From Duganella alba (GTDB taxonomy: Bacteria > Pseudomonadota > Gammaproteobacteria > Burkholderiales > Burkholderiaceae_D): DNA of 64,000 nt. Of the stretch, positions 55,638 through 64,000 are shown in pieces. Position 1 is the stretch's first letter. Each line of letters begins with the position of its first letter. The stretch spans positions 1 through 64,000 of the forward strand of contig NZ_WKJN01000014.1 of assembly GCF_009674495.1 (NCBI RefSeq), in the 5' to 3' direction. Both the position numbers and the translations under genes were made by a program. Below the pieces are notes generated by a model that ran no database searches, was not told where the DNA came from, and saw only the letters and a program-made list of their open reading frames with translations.

Positions 55638-55682
55638 TTGGTGAATTTCGCAATTGCGACTCAATTGTGTAACTTGCACAAT
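55638..55682 (+). promoter_or_regulatory. XylR-type box and promoter of the TonB receptor-GH35-GH31 operon
   Basis: The box TTGGTGAATTTCGCAATTGC (55638-55657) differs by two bases from the other two. -35 TTGCGA (55654-55659), 17 bp and -10 CACAAT (55677-55682) follow with the same spacing. Transcription would start near 55,689, leaving a leader of about 213 nt. Confidence 0.74.
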
Positions 55683-55842
55683 GGCTCAAATTCGCGCGCA
55701 CTGGCACCCCGCCGGCAGGCAGCAGCGATAAAAAAATACAGACGAGCGAGACGAAGATCAATGACGACAAAACGATTGCGCTGTTCAGCGCCGGCGGACT
55801 GACTCGCCCTGAATTTTCCTTCACCCCCACAGACAACGAGAA

Positions 55843-55905
55843 ATGCCAATACCAAATAGCCAGAGAGCTATGAAAAATTCGTATAACTTTGGAGAGCACA
55901 GATGA
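55843..55905 (+). promoter_or_regulatory. possible leader peptide overlapping the TonB receptor start
   Basis: In the long leader a 20-codon ORF (ATG 55843; an internal ATG at 55870) ends with a TGA that overlaps the receptor's ATG (ATGA, 55902-55905). It could couple or limit receptor translation. It may equally be chance. The rest of the leader (55,689-55,842) shows nothing else I can name. Confidence 0.3.
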
Positions 55906-58900
55906 AACAGTTCAAAAAAACGGCAATCGCATTGGGCCTGGCCCAGATGACGATGATGCTGAGCGGCGCAGCCGTGGCCCAGACAAGCGACGCACCGAAA
56001 ACCACCGACGCCCCCGCCGGTGAACCTGTCGCGGTGATCGTGACCGGCCAGCGCGCGGCGCTGCAGTCGGCGCAGAAGATCAAGCAGAATTCCGATGAAA
56101 TCGTCGACTCCATCGTCGCCGAAGACATGGGCAAGCTGCCCGACCGTTCGGTGACCGAGGTGCTGCAACGCGTGGTTGGCGTGACCATCGACCGCACCAT
56201 GGCCAAGGGCGATCCGGAGCACTTCTCGGTGGAAGGTTCCGGCGTGTCGATCCGCGGCTTGAGCTACGTGCGCTCCGAGCTGAATGGCCGCGATTCGTTC
56301 TCGGCCAACGGCGGCCGCTCGCTGAACTTCGGCGACGTGCCGCCTGAACTGGTGGCCGGCGTCGACATCTACAAGAATCCATCGGCGGAGCAGGTCGAAG
56401 GCGCCGTCGGCGGCCTGGTGAACCTGCGCACCGCCATGCCGTTCGACTACAAGGGCTTCAAGGCCTCGCTGTCGGCGGACCGCACCTGGTCGGAACTGAA
56501 GAAGGGCAAGACCTCGCCGTCGTATTCCGGCCTGGTGTCGGACCGCTGGACAACGCCGGTCGGCGAAGTCGGCGCCTTGCTGGATCTGGCCTACTCGGAG
56601 TCGGGCACCCGCACCGACGCCTTCCAGGTCGAGCCTTACTACCCGCTCAAGGACGCCAGCGGCAAGACCGTCTACGTGCCGAAGGGCGCGCAATGGCGCA
56701 CGCTGGAATTCAACCGCAAGCGCGAAGGCGCATACGGCGCGCTGCAATGGAAGAAGGACGAATGGTCCAGCTCCCTGACCTACTTCAAATCGAAGTACGA
56801 GATGCAGTGGGACGAGCAGGCGATCTTCGCCCAGTCCAGCCCCTACAACATCAAGGTCTCGCCCGACGCGACCTTCAACTCCAAGGGCGCGCTGCTGACC
56901 GGCACCCTGACCGATCCGGCCGACGGCGGCATCAACTTCGGCGACGACACCCGCACCTCGAACCGCAAGTCCAGCACCACCGACCTGTCGTGGAACCTGC
57001 GCTGGCGCCGTGACAACTGGACCGTCACCACCGACGTCCAGCACATCAAGGCCGACACCCACAGCGTCGACTCCACCGTGGCCACCGGCGTCACCATGCC
57101 GAGCGAGAAGCTGGACCTGACCGGCAACGTGCCGAAGATCCTGTTCACCGACGCCGACCGCGCCTACCTGGCCAACCCGGCGAACTACTACTGGGCGTTC
57201 ACCATGGAACACCTGGACCAGAGCAAGGCGAATGAAACCGCGTGGCGTACCGACGTCAAATACGACTTCGATCATCCCGTGCTGCGCGACGTGCGTTTCG
57301 GCGTGCGCCTGACCGACCGCGATGCGGTGACGCAGAACTCCAACCCGAACTACAACTGGGCCGCCATCAGCCAGCCATGGCAGGTTGGCACCGGCGCCGG
57401 CAGCATTCCGCACCTGGCCTACCTGAGCGACCCGCGCTTCAGCGGCAGCACCAATTTGCACTCGTTCGACAATTTCTTCAATGGCGGCGTGTCCGTGCCG
57501 GCGGTGGTTTTCCCGAACGTCTCGCTGGCGCAAGGCTTCCCGGGCAGCTATGCCCAGCTGCACACCTATCACGACATCCTGTGCCAGGAAAACGGTCCCG
57601 CCAGCGCGTGCCCGGCCTGGCAGCAGGCGACCTTCGGCGCCGACAACTACGCCGGCACCAACGACCAGTCGGAGAAAACCAAGGCGCTGTACGGCCAGTT
57701 GCGCTTCGGCTGGGACAATCTGAAGTATCCGGTCGACGGCAACCTCGGTCTGCGCTACGTGAAGACCGATTCCAGCGCGCGCGGCTACACGGTGTTCAAC
57801 TCGACCGCGCCGACCGGCGGCAACCTGGCCGGCGTGGCGGTGCCGAACATCCTGCCGTTCTCGCAGGTCAAGGACTACGAGAACGATTATCACAACTTCC
57901 TGCCTAGCCTGAACCTGCGCCTCAAAGTCAGCGACAAGCTGCAGTTCCGCTTCGCCGCCGCGTCGGCGCTGTCGCGTCCGGATTTCACGCAGCTGCAGGG
58001 TTACACCACGCTGTCGGAAACGGCCAGCACGTCGAACAATCCCACCAACGGCGTCACCACGGTCAACAGCGTCAGCCTGACCGGCACCGGCACGGGCAAC
58101 CCGATGCTGCGTCCGACCACCTCCAAGCAGCTCGACGCGACGATGGAATGGTACTTCGCGCCGACCGGATCGTTCACCGCGACGGTGTTCAACAAGCGCC
58201 TGAAAGATATCGTGGTCAACCAGACCTACGTGATGCAGCTGCCTGACACCGGCGGCAAGCTGCACGACTTTACCGTCACCGGTCCGGTCAACGGCGCCAA
58301 GGGTTACGCGCGCGGTTTCGAGGTCGCCTTCCAGCAGTACTTCGACCAGCTGCCAGGCGCCTTGTCCGGCCTGGGCGTGCAGGCCAACTTCACCTTCGTC
58401 GACAGCAAGCGCGATCTGTACAAGTCCGTGTATCAGAAGTACTGCACCGGCGGGAACACGGCGGACAACGTCAACCTGAACCTGAACGGCTGCGACACCG
58501 ACGGCACCACCTTCGGCAATCTGCCGCTGGAAAACCTGTCGCGCCAGACGTATAACCTCGCGCTGCTGTACGACAAAGGCAAGGTCTCGGCGCGCCTGGC
58601 GTACAACTGGCGTTCGAAAGCGCTGCAGGCGGTCAACGTCAACGGCACCCAGGGCACGGACGGCCTGGATACCAATCCTGCCAGCCCGACCTACGGCCAG
58701 ACCAACGTCGCCTGGGGCCTGCCTACCTGGTCCGATTCCTACGGCCAGCTGGATGCGTCGATGTTCTACAAATTCACCGACAAGGTGCAACTGGGCCTGG
58801 AAGCGCAGAACTTGACCGACTCGACCTACAAGCAGCTGATGCAGCAAAATATCGGTATGATGGGACGCGCATGGTTCAAGACCGGCCGCCGCGTGGTCGC

Positions 58901-58922
58901 GAAACTGAGCTACGACTTCTAA
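55902..58922 (+). CDS. TonB-dependent outer-membrane receptor for xyloglucan oligosaccharides
   Basis: A 1006-residue receptor. The signal peptide (cut after AAVAQ) is followed by a TonB-box-like VAVIVTGQRAA, a plug domain (about 50-190, SIVAEDMGKLPDRSVTEVLQ, VEGAVGGLVNLRT) and a 22-strand barrel ending in the assembly signal VAKLSYDF. It belongs to the large Caulobacter/Xanthomonas-type carbohydrate receptors. It leads the operon with GH35 and GH31 and is preceded by GGAGAG. The probable ligand, xyloglucan oligosaccharides, is inferred from the operon. Confidence 0.9.
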   Translation: MKQFKKTAIALGLAQMTMMLSGAAVAQTSDAPKTTDAPAGEPVAVIVTGQRAALQSAQKIKQNSDEIVDSIVAEDMGKLPDRSVTEVLQRVVGVTIDRTMAKGDPEHFSVEGSGVSIRGLSYVRSELNGRDSFSANGGRSLNFGDVPPELVAGVDIYKNPSAEQVEGAVGGLVNLRTAMPFDYKGFKASLSADRTWSELKKGKTSPSYSGLVSDRWTTPVGEVGALLDLAYSESGTRTDAFQVEPYYPLKDASGKTVYVPKGAQWRTLEFNRKREGAYGALQWKKDEWSSSLTYFKSKYEMQWDEQAIFAQSSPYNIKVSPDATFNSKGALLTGTLTDPADGGINFGDDTRTSNRKSSTTDLSWNLRWRRDNWTVTTDVQHIKADTHSVDSTVATGVTMPSEKLDLTGNVPKILFTDADRAYLANPANYYWAFTMEHLDQSKANETAWRTDVKYDFDHPVLRDVRFGVRLTDRDAVTQNSNPNYNWAAISQPWQVGTGAGSIPHLAYLSDPRFSGSTNLHSFDNFFNGGVSVPAVVFPNVSLAQGFPGSYAQLHTYHDILCQENGPASACPAWQQATFGADNYAGTNDQSEKTKALYGQLRFGWDNLKYPVDGNLGLRYVKTDSSARGYTVFNSTAPTGGNLAGVAVPNILPFSQVKDYENDYHNFLPSLNLRLKVSDKLQFRFAAASALSRPDFTQLQGYTTLSETASTSNNPTNGVTTVNSVSLTGTGTGNPMLRPTTSKQLDATMEWYFAPTGSFTATVFNKRLKDIVVNQTYVMQLPDTGGKLHDFTVTGPVNGAKGYARGFEVAFQQYFDQLPGALSGLGVQANFTFVDSKRDLYKSVYQKYCTGGNTADNVNLNLNGCDTDGTTFGNLPLENLSRQTYNLALLYDKGKVSARLAYNWRSKALQAVNVNGTQGTDGLDTNPASPTYGQTNVAWGLPTWSDSYGQLDASMFYKFTDKVQLGLEAQNLTDSTYKQLMQQNIGMMGRAWFKTGRRVVAKLSYDF

Positions 58923-58943
58923 CTCTCGAAAGGCTTTGAATAG

Positions 58944-60590
58944 ATGAAGCATACCGCCCGCCAGCTTGTTACCGTAATCAGTTTAATGATGGCCGCAGCT
59001 GGCGCGGCGGCCGCCTCCGAGATACCGCAGATCGTCAAGCAGGACGGCCGCTTCGCCCTGATGGTGGACGGCGCGCCGTTCGTGGTTCTTGGCGGCCAGG
59101 CGCAGAATTCAAGCAATTACCCGCTGGCCCTGAACAAGGTCTTCGCGGCCGTCCAGGACATGCACGCCAACACCCTCGAAATCCCGGTGGCCTGGGAGCA
59201 GATCGAGCCGGTGGAAGGCAAGTTCGATTTCAGCTACGTCGACACGCTGGTGGCGGAAGCCCGCAAGAACAAGGTGCGGCTGGTGCTGCTGTGGTTCGGC
59301 ACCTGGAAGAACACCGGCCCAAGCTACACGCCGGAATGGGTCAAGTTCAACAACGCGCGCTTCCCGCGCATGGTGGCCAAGGACGGCAAGCTGACCTACT
59401 GCCTGTCGCCGCAAGGCGAAGAGACGCTGAAGGCCGACAAGAAGGCGTTTGTCGCGCTGATGGCCCATATCAAGAAAATCGACGAAGCACAGCGCACCGT
59501 CATCATGATGCAGGTCGAGAACGAAGTCGGCACCTACGGCTTCGTGCGCGATTTTTCGCCGACGGCGGAAGCGCTGTTCAATCAGCCGGTGCCGCAAGTG
59601 GTGCTGGATCATAAAAAGCCGCTGGTGCCGCTGGCGAAAACCGGCACCTGGAAACAGGTCTACGGCGACTACGCCGACGAATACTTCCACGCCTATTCGA
59701 TCGCCAGCTACATCGAGGACATCGCCAAGGCCGGCCGCGCGGTTTACAACCTGCCGATGTACGTCAATAACTCGCAGCGCGATTCGACCGAGAACCCGGT
59801 CATGCCGTGGAAGGACAACTTCGCCAGCGGTGGCCCGAACTACGACGTGATCGACATTTACCGCGCCGCCGCGCCGCACATCGATTTTGCCGGTCCGGAC
59901 ATCTATGGCCCGGACTGGAAAAAGTTCACCGCCTCGATGAACCTGTTCCAGCGCAAGGACAATCCGCTGATGGTGCCGGAGATGAGCAACGCCGCTGAAT
60001 ACGTGCGCTACACCTACCTGGTGCTGGGCCGCGGCGCCATCGGCTTCTCGCCGTTCGGCATCGACTACGCGGACTACAGCAATTTCCCGCTTGGTCACAA
60101 GGCCATCGACAAGACCATGGTGGAGCCGTTCGGAAAAATCTACGCCGCCTTCCGTCCTATGGAGCGCCAGTGGGCCAGGTGGGCGTTTGAGGGCCGCACC
60201 TACGGCGTGGCCGAAGGCGATGACCGCCAGCCGCAGACCTTCGACATGAAGGGCTGGAAGGCCACCATCTCGTTCCGCGAGTGGCAGTTCGGCGAGCGCG
60301 AATACTTCAAGAAGGTCACGGACCTGCCGGCGGGGACCGAGATTCCCAACGGCGGTGTATCGATCGCGCAGATCGGCGACAATGAATTCGTCATCATCGG
60401 CCAGCGCGCACGCGTGAAGATCGACCATGCGGAAGGCAAGCCATCCATGTGGGCGCGCGTGGAAGAAGGGCACTACGACGCCGCCGGCAAATGGATCATG
60501 GAGCGCAACTGGAATGGCGACCAGACCGACTATGGCCTCAACCTGACCGGCAATCCGGTGGTGTTGAAGGTGAAGCTCGGTACATACTAA
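58944..60590 (+). CDS. GH35 beta-galactosidase, exported
   Basis: A 548-residue enzyme with a signal peptide (cut near AAAS-EIPQ) and a GH35 TIM barrel. The acid/base is E194 (MQVENEVGTYG) and the nucleophile is E346 (LMVPEMSN). The C-terminal part is the DUF5597-type domain seen in Bgl35A-like xyloglucan beta-galactosidases of Cellvibrio. It should remove beta-1,2-galactose from xyloglucan side chains in the periplasm. It starts 22 bp after the receptor gene. Confidence 0.9.
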   Translation: MKHTARQLVTVISLMMAAAGAAAASEIPQIVKQDGRFALMVDGAPFVVLGGQAQNSSNYPLALNKVFAAVQDMHANTLEIPVAWEQIEPVEGKFDFSYVDTLVAEARKNKVRLVLLWFGTWKNTGPSYTPEWVKFNNARFPRMVAKDGKLTYCLSPQGEETLKADKKAFVALMAHIKKIDEAQRTVIMMQVENEVGTYGFVRDFSPTAEALFNQPVPQVVLDHKKPLVPLAKTGTWKQVYGDYADEYFHAYSIASYIEDIAKAGRAVYNLPMYVNNSQRDSTENPVMPWKDNFASGGPNYDVIDIYRAAAPHIDFAGPDIYGPDWKKFTASMNLFQRKDNPLMVPEMSNAAEYVRYTYLVLGRGAIGFSPFGIDYADYSNFPLGHKAIDKTMVEPFGKIYAAFRPMERQWARWAFEGRTYGVAEGDDRQPQTFDMKGWKATISFREWQFGEREYFKKVTDLPAGTEIPNGGVSIAQIGDNEFVIIGQRARVKIDHAEGKPSMWARVEEGHYDAAGKWIMERNWNGDQTDYGLNLTGNPVVLKVKLGTY

Positions 60591-60609
60591 ATAAAAAAAC
60601 GGAGACACT

Positions 60610-63477
60610 ATGCGTATCAACACGATCGCTCACGCAGCCTGCCTGGCCGTGATCGCGTCCGGCCACGCCATGGCCGGCACTTTTGAGAAAACCGCCACCG
60701 GCGTGGTGGTCAAGCCGGACAGCGGTGCGGCGAAAGAAGTGCGGCTGGAAGTCATGGCCGATAACATCATCCATGTGGTGAAGCTGGACCAGCCGGGCAA
60801 GTCGCTCACTCCATCGCTGATGACGGTGGCCGCTCCTGTTAGCGGTAACTTCAGCGTCGGCGCATCCGGCAAGGACAAGGTCACGCTGAAGGCGAAGAAG
60901 ATTTCGGTGGCGGTGTCGCTGGCCACCGGCCAGGTGCAGTTCTTTAACGCTGCCGGCAAGGCGTTCCTGACGCAGCAGGCGGAGAGCATGGCGCCGGTCG
61001 ATATCGACGGCAAGCCGTTCCTGGCGGTGAAGCAGGGCTTCAACTACGGCACCAGGGACGCCTTCTACGGCCTGGGCCAGCATCAGAATCACCAGATGAA
61101 TCTCAACGGCGAAGACGTGCTGCTGATGCAGCACAATATGGCGATCGCCGTGCCGTTCGTGGTCTCGGACAAAAACTACGGCGTCCTGTGGGATAACAAT
61201 TCGATCTCGCGCTTCGGCGACGCCAGGCCGTATGCGTGGCTGAGCCGCGACCTGCAACTGACCGACGCCGACGGCAAGGCCGGCGGCCTGACCGCGCGCT
61301 ACTACATCGGCGACAAGCTGGTGCTCACACGCCAGGAAAAGGATATCGCCTACCAGTACCTGAAGGACGTGGCCGAGAACTGGCCGAAAGAGGTCGATCC
61401 CAAGGCCGCCAACCTGAAGGTGGTGTGGGAGGGCGCGTTTGCTTCGCCGAAGGCGGGCGTGCACAAGCTGCAGCTGTATGCGTCGGATTACGCCAAGCTG
61501 GATGTCGACGGCAAGCAGGTGATGGACGTGTGGCGCCAGGGCTGGAATCCGTGGTATCACAACTTCGAGGTGAAGTTCGAGGCCAACAAGCCGGTCAAGC
61601 TGCACCTGGAATGGAAGCCGAGCGGCGGCATGGTCGCCATCACCCACAACGATCCGCTGCCCCAGGACGAGCGTCACTCGCTGACCTTCTCGTCGGAAGT
61701 CGCTCAGAGCATCAACTACTACGTCATCAACGGCGACAGCATCGATAACGTCATCGCCGGTTACCGCGAGCTGACCGGGCAGGCGCCGATGATGCCGAAG
61801 TGGGCCTACGGATTCTGGCAGTCGCGCCAGCGCTACGAAACGCAGGAGCAGTTGCTGGGCGTGCTGCGCGAGTACCGCAAGCGAGGCTGGCCGGTCGATA
61901 ACATGGTGCAGGACTGGTTCTACTGGCCGGAGAACGGCTGGGGTTCGCACGATTTCGACAAGGCCCGTTTCCCTGATGCGAAGGCGATGGTGGATGAAGT
62001 CCACAAGGCCAACGCGCGCGTGATGATTTCGATTTGGGGCAAGTTCTATTCGAACACCGACAACTACAGGGAGCTGGCGTCCAAGGGGTATATGTGGACC
62101 AAGAATGTCGAAAACGGCGCGCTGGACTGGGTAGGCCCAGGCTACAAGAACAGCCACTACGACCCGTACACCAAGGAAGCGCGCGACATCTATTATCGCC
62201 AGATGAAGCCGAAGCTGGTGGACCTGGGCTTCGACGCCTGGTGGATGGATAACACCGAGCCGGACGTGCTGTCCAATACCCGTCCCGCCGACTTCAAGAA
62301 GCTGATCGGACCGACCGTGTATGGCGGCGGCGAGATCACCTTCAATCCGTATAGCCTGGTGCATACGGAAGGCTTCTACTCGCACCTGTCCAAGGATCAG
62401 CCGGAGAAGCGCCAGTTCATCCTGTCGCGCTCCGGCTTTGCCGGCATCCAGCGTAACAGCACCGCCGTGTGGAGCGGCGATACGGCGAGCCGCTGGAACA
62501 ATCTGTATGACCAGATCTCGGCGGGCGTCAGCATCTCGATGTCCGGTATCCCGAACTGGACGCACGATATCGGCGGCTATGCGCAGGAGACGCGCTTCCA
62601 GCTGGGCGATGTTGGCTCGGCGCAGGAGAACCGCAGCACCGGCATCAAGCAGGGTAATCCGGAGGACTTGAAAGAGTGGCGCGAGCTGAATCTGCGCTGG
62701 TTCCAGTTCGGCGCGTTCTCGCCGCTGTTCCGCTCCCACGGCGAAGTGGTCAAGCGCGAGATCCACGAGATTTCGCCGGAAGGTTCGCCGATGCGCGAAT
62801 CGATGGTCTGGTACGACCAGCTGCGCTATCGCCTGATGCCTTATATTTACTCGGCCGCCGCCGAGACGCACTACGAGTCCGGCTCCATCATGCGCGGCCT
62901 GGTGATGGACTTCCCGCGCGACGATGCGGTCAAGGACATCAAGGACCAGTACCTGTTCGGCCACAACATGCTGGTGGCGCCAGTGTACGTCTACGGCGCG
63001 CGCGAACGCAGCGTCTACATGCCGAAGGGCACCGACTGGTACGACTTCTACACCGGCGAACTGCACAAGGGCGGCAGCACGGCGATCGTCAAGGCGCCGG
63101 AAACGCGCATGCCGGTGCTGGTGAAGGCCGGCTCCATCCTGCCGGTTGGTCCTGTGACGCAGTACGTGGACGAGAAACCGGATGCGCCGATCACGCTGGT
63201 GGTCTACACCGGCGCCGACGGAAAATTCAGCCTGTATGAGGATGATGGCGTCAGCAACGGCTACCTGCGCGGTGAGGCCAGCCGTATTCCACTGAGCTAC
63301 AATGACAAGACCGGCGTCGTCATCATCGGCGAGCGCGCCGGCCAGTTCAAGGGCATGGTGGCCAAGCGCCAGTTCAAGGTACGCTTCATCAAGCCCGGCG
63401 TTTCAAGCACGGATAACTTCGACGTGGCCGACAGGACTGTCAGCTACGAGGGCAAAGCGATTACTGTGAAGCGTTAA
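60610..63477 (+). CDS. GH31 alpha-xylosidase with PA14 insert, exported
   Basis: A 955-residue enzyme with a signal peptide (cut after GHAMA). It has an N-terminal beta-sandwich and an inserted PA14 domain (about 255-350, VVWEGAFASPKAGVHKLQLY). In the catalytic barrel the nucleophile is D547 (FDAWWMDNTEPD) and the acid/base D624 (VWSGDTASRW). C-terminal sandwich domains follow. PA14-bearing GH31 with WWMD.TEPD is the Xyl31A type that releases alpha-1,6-xylose from the non-reducing end of xyloglucan oligosaccharides. It lies 19 bp after GH35. Confidence 0.92.
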   Translation: MRINTIAHAACLAVIASGHAMAGTFEKTATGVVVKPDSGAAKEVRLEVMADNIIHVVKLDQPGKSLTPSLMTVAAPVSGNFSVGASGKDKVTLKAKKISVAVSLATGQVQFFNAAGKAFLTQQAESMAPVDIDGKPFLAVKQGFNYGTRDAFYGLGQHQNHQMNLNGEDVLLMQHNMAIAVPFVVSDKNYGVLWDNNSISRFGDARPYAWLSRDLQLTDADGKAGGLTARYYIGDKLVLTRQEKDIAYQYLKDVAENWPKEVDPKAANLKVVWEGAFASPKAGVHKLQLYASDYAKLDVDGKQVMDVWRQGWNPWYHNFEVKFEANKPVKLHLEWKPSGGMVAITHNDPLPQDERHSLTFSSEVAQSINYYVINGDSIDNVIAGYRELTGQAPMMPKWAYGFWQSRQRYETQEQLLGVLREYRKRGWPVDNMVQDWFYWPENGWGSHDFDKARFPDAKAMVDEVHKANARVMISIWGKFYSNTDNYRELASKGYMWTKNVENGALDWVGPGYKNSHYDPYTKEARDIYYRQMKPKLVDLGFDAWWMDNTEPDVLSNTRPADFKKLIGPTVYGGGEITFNPYSLVHTEGFYSHLSKDQPEKRQFILSRSGFAGIQRNSTAVWSGDTASRWNNLYDQISAGVSISMSGIPNWTHDIGGYAQETRFQLGDVGSAQENRSTGIKQGNPEDLKEWRELNLRWFQFGAFSPLFRSHGEVVKREIHEISPEGSPMRESMVWYDQLRYRLMPYIYSAAAETHYESGSIMRGLVMDFPRDDAVKDIKDQYLFGHNMLVAPVYVYGARERSVYMPKGTDWYDFYTGELHKGGSTAIVKAPETRMPVLVKAGSILPVGPVTQYVDEKPDAPITLVVYTGADGKFSLYEDDGVSNGYLRGEASRIPLSYNDKTGVVIIGERAGQFKGMVAKRQFKVRFIKPGVSSTDNFDVADRTVSYEGKAITVKR

Positions 63478-63479
63478 GC

Positions 63480-64000
63480 ATGAAGACTCTGACCGCAGCT
63501 GTGTTGTTTGCGTTGAGCGCGTCGGCGGCCGTCGCCGCCGACAGCCGTCATATCTCGGTGGACGCCGCCGATGCCGGCTCGCCGCGCGACCGTTTCGCCG
63601 ATCTGTCGGTAGGCTCGGATTATCCGGGCACGCTGATACGTGACGACAGCCTGGCGCAGCTCAAGACCGCCAGGGACGAACTGGGCTTCCGTTACATCCG
63701 CTTCCACGCCGTTTTCCACGACGTGCTGGGCACCTACAAGGAAGTGGACGGCAAGCCGGTGTACGACTGGACCAAGCTCGATTACCTGTACGACCGTTTG
63801 CTCAAGATGGGGATCAAGCCGTTCGTGGAACTGGGCTTCACGCCGCTGGCCATGCGAAGCTCGGACCTGAGCATCTTCTACTGGAAGGGCAACACCTCGC
63901 ATCCCGACCCGAAGAAGTGGGCAGGGCTGGTGGATGCCTTCGTGCGCCACGCGCAGCAGCGCTACGGCAAGGAGGAAGTGCGCAGCTGGTTCTTCGAAGT
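63480..64000 (+). CDS. GH39-like beta-xylosidase, exported (truncated by window edge)
   Basis: Only the first 173 codons are in the window. A signal peptide (MKTLTAAVLFALSASAAVAA) precedes a GH39-type TIM barrel start: LGFRYIRFHAVFHD, YDWTKLDYLYDRLLKMGIKP, FVELGFTP. The last visible codons read RSWFFEV, just before the expected WNEP acid/base motif, which is outside the window. It starts 2 bp after GH31 and should cut beta-linked xylose. Confidence 0.83.
   Translation, partial: MKTLTAAVLFALSASAAVAADSRHISVDAADAGSPRDRFADLSVGSDYPGTLIRDDSLAQLKTARDELGFRYIRFHAVFHDVLGTYKEVDGKPVYDWTKLDYLYDRLLKMGIKPFVELGFTPLAMRSSDLSIFYWKGNTSHPDPKKWAGLVDAFVRHAQQRYGKEEVRSWFFE

Noticed and set aside
55681..55731. A 16-codon ORF beginning in the -10 element of the TonB receptor promoter
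   Set aside because: Its ATG lies upstream of the inferred transcription start, so it would not be translated from this promoter.
55821..58952. A 1,043-codon open frame on the - strand opposite the TonB receptor
   Set aside because: It is the same shadow effect; the receptor frame has a signal peptide, plug and barrel motifs.
60538..63066. A long - strand open frame opposite GH31
   Set aside because: It is an antisense shadow of a gene with clear catalytic motifs.

Overview
The window is a contiguous stretch of a high-GC betaproteobacterial chromosome. Gene order (rluB; rimP-nusA-infB-rbfA-truB; typA), a DUF3141 PHA-synthase-like protein, a methyl-accepting protein ending in a WxxF tether and a large Caulobacter/Xanthomonas-style TonB receptor suggest Burkholderiales, family Oxalobacteraceae (Massilia/Duganella/Janthinobacterium-like). 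This placement is by recognition, not computed.

Layout. 1-10.4 kb: core translation genes on the + strand, with a rimP leader that looks like a transcription attenuator, then typA. 10.5-14 kb: a DUF3141 protein and an FMN-dependent 2-hydroxy-acid oxidase. 14-18.4 kb: a surface-glycan-like block, made of one divergent glycosyltransferase-like gene and a tight five-gene operon (GDPD-like, HAD phosphatase, nucleotidyltransferase-like protein with a degraded active-site loop, cupin, canonical nucleotidyltransferase). 18.4-20.9 kb: small regulators. 20.9-22.3 kb: an AT-rich scar upstream of dusA holding an IS21-type fragment, a frameshifted secreted-protein gene and a decayed tyrosine integrase, i.e. 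a relic of a dusA-targeted mobile element. 22.3-36.2 kb: dusA, a chemoreceptor, two tandem TonB-C-domain proteins, small envelope proteins, tRNA-His, murI, class I fumarase, acs, tRNA-Ser, a lone HicB and udk. 36.3-40.4 kb: an ECF SigF/NrsF stress module (peroxiredoxin, DsbD-like reductase, sigma factor, anti-sigma factor, diguanylate cyclase) with a matching SigF-type promoter. 40.5-42.8 kb: a hybrid histidine kinase.

42.8-64 kb is the most interesting part: a xyloglucan/xylose utilisation locus. It holds an MFS transporter with a cytoplasmic GH43, a secreted ExoP-like + SGNH esterase + GH74 xyloglucanase fusion that is broken by one base at an A9 tract, the activator XylR, a Caulobacter-type D-xylose 1-dehydrogenase, the xylose ABC transporter XylFGH, a TonB-dependent receptor, GH35, PA14-containing GH31 and the start of a GH39. 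Three promoters share an almost identical 20-bp box at the same distance (19 bp) from a CA(C/A)AAT -10 element, which ties the esterase-GH74 gene, the xylB-xylFGH operon and the TonB receptor-GH35-GH31-GH39 operon into one probable XylR regulon. The model is: extracellular deacetylation and backbone cutting, TonB-driven uptake of oligosaccharides, periplasmic side-chain removal, then xylose import and oxidative catabolism.

No CRISPR array, complete IS, intact prophage or rRNA operon was seen. Two genes (near 21.74 and 47.67 kb) are each one base out of frame at a 9-nt homopolymer, which may mean sequencing error, phase variation or polymerase slippage.
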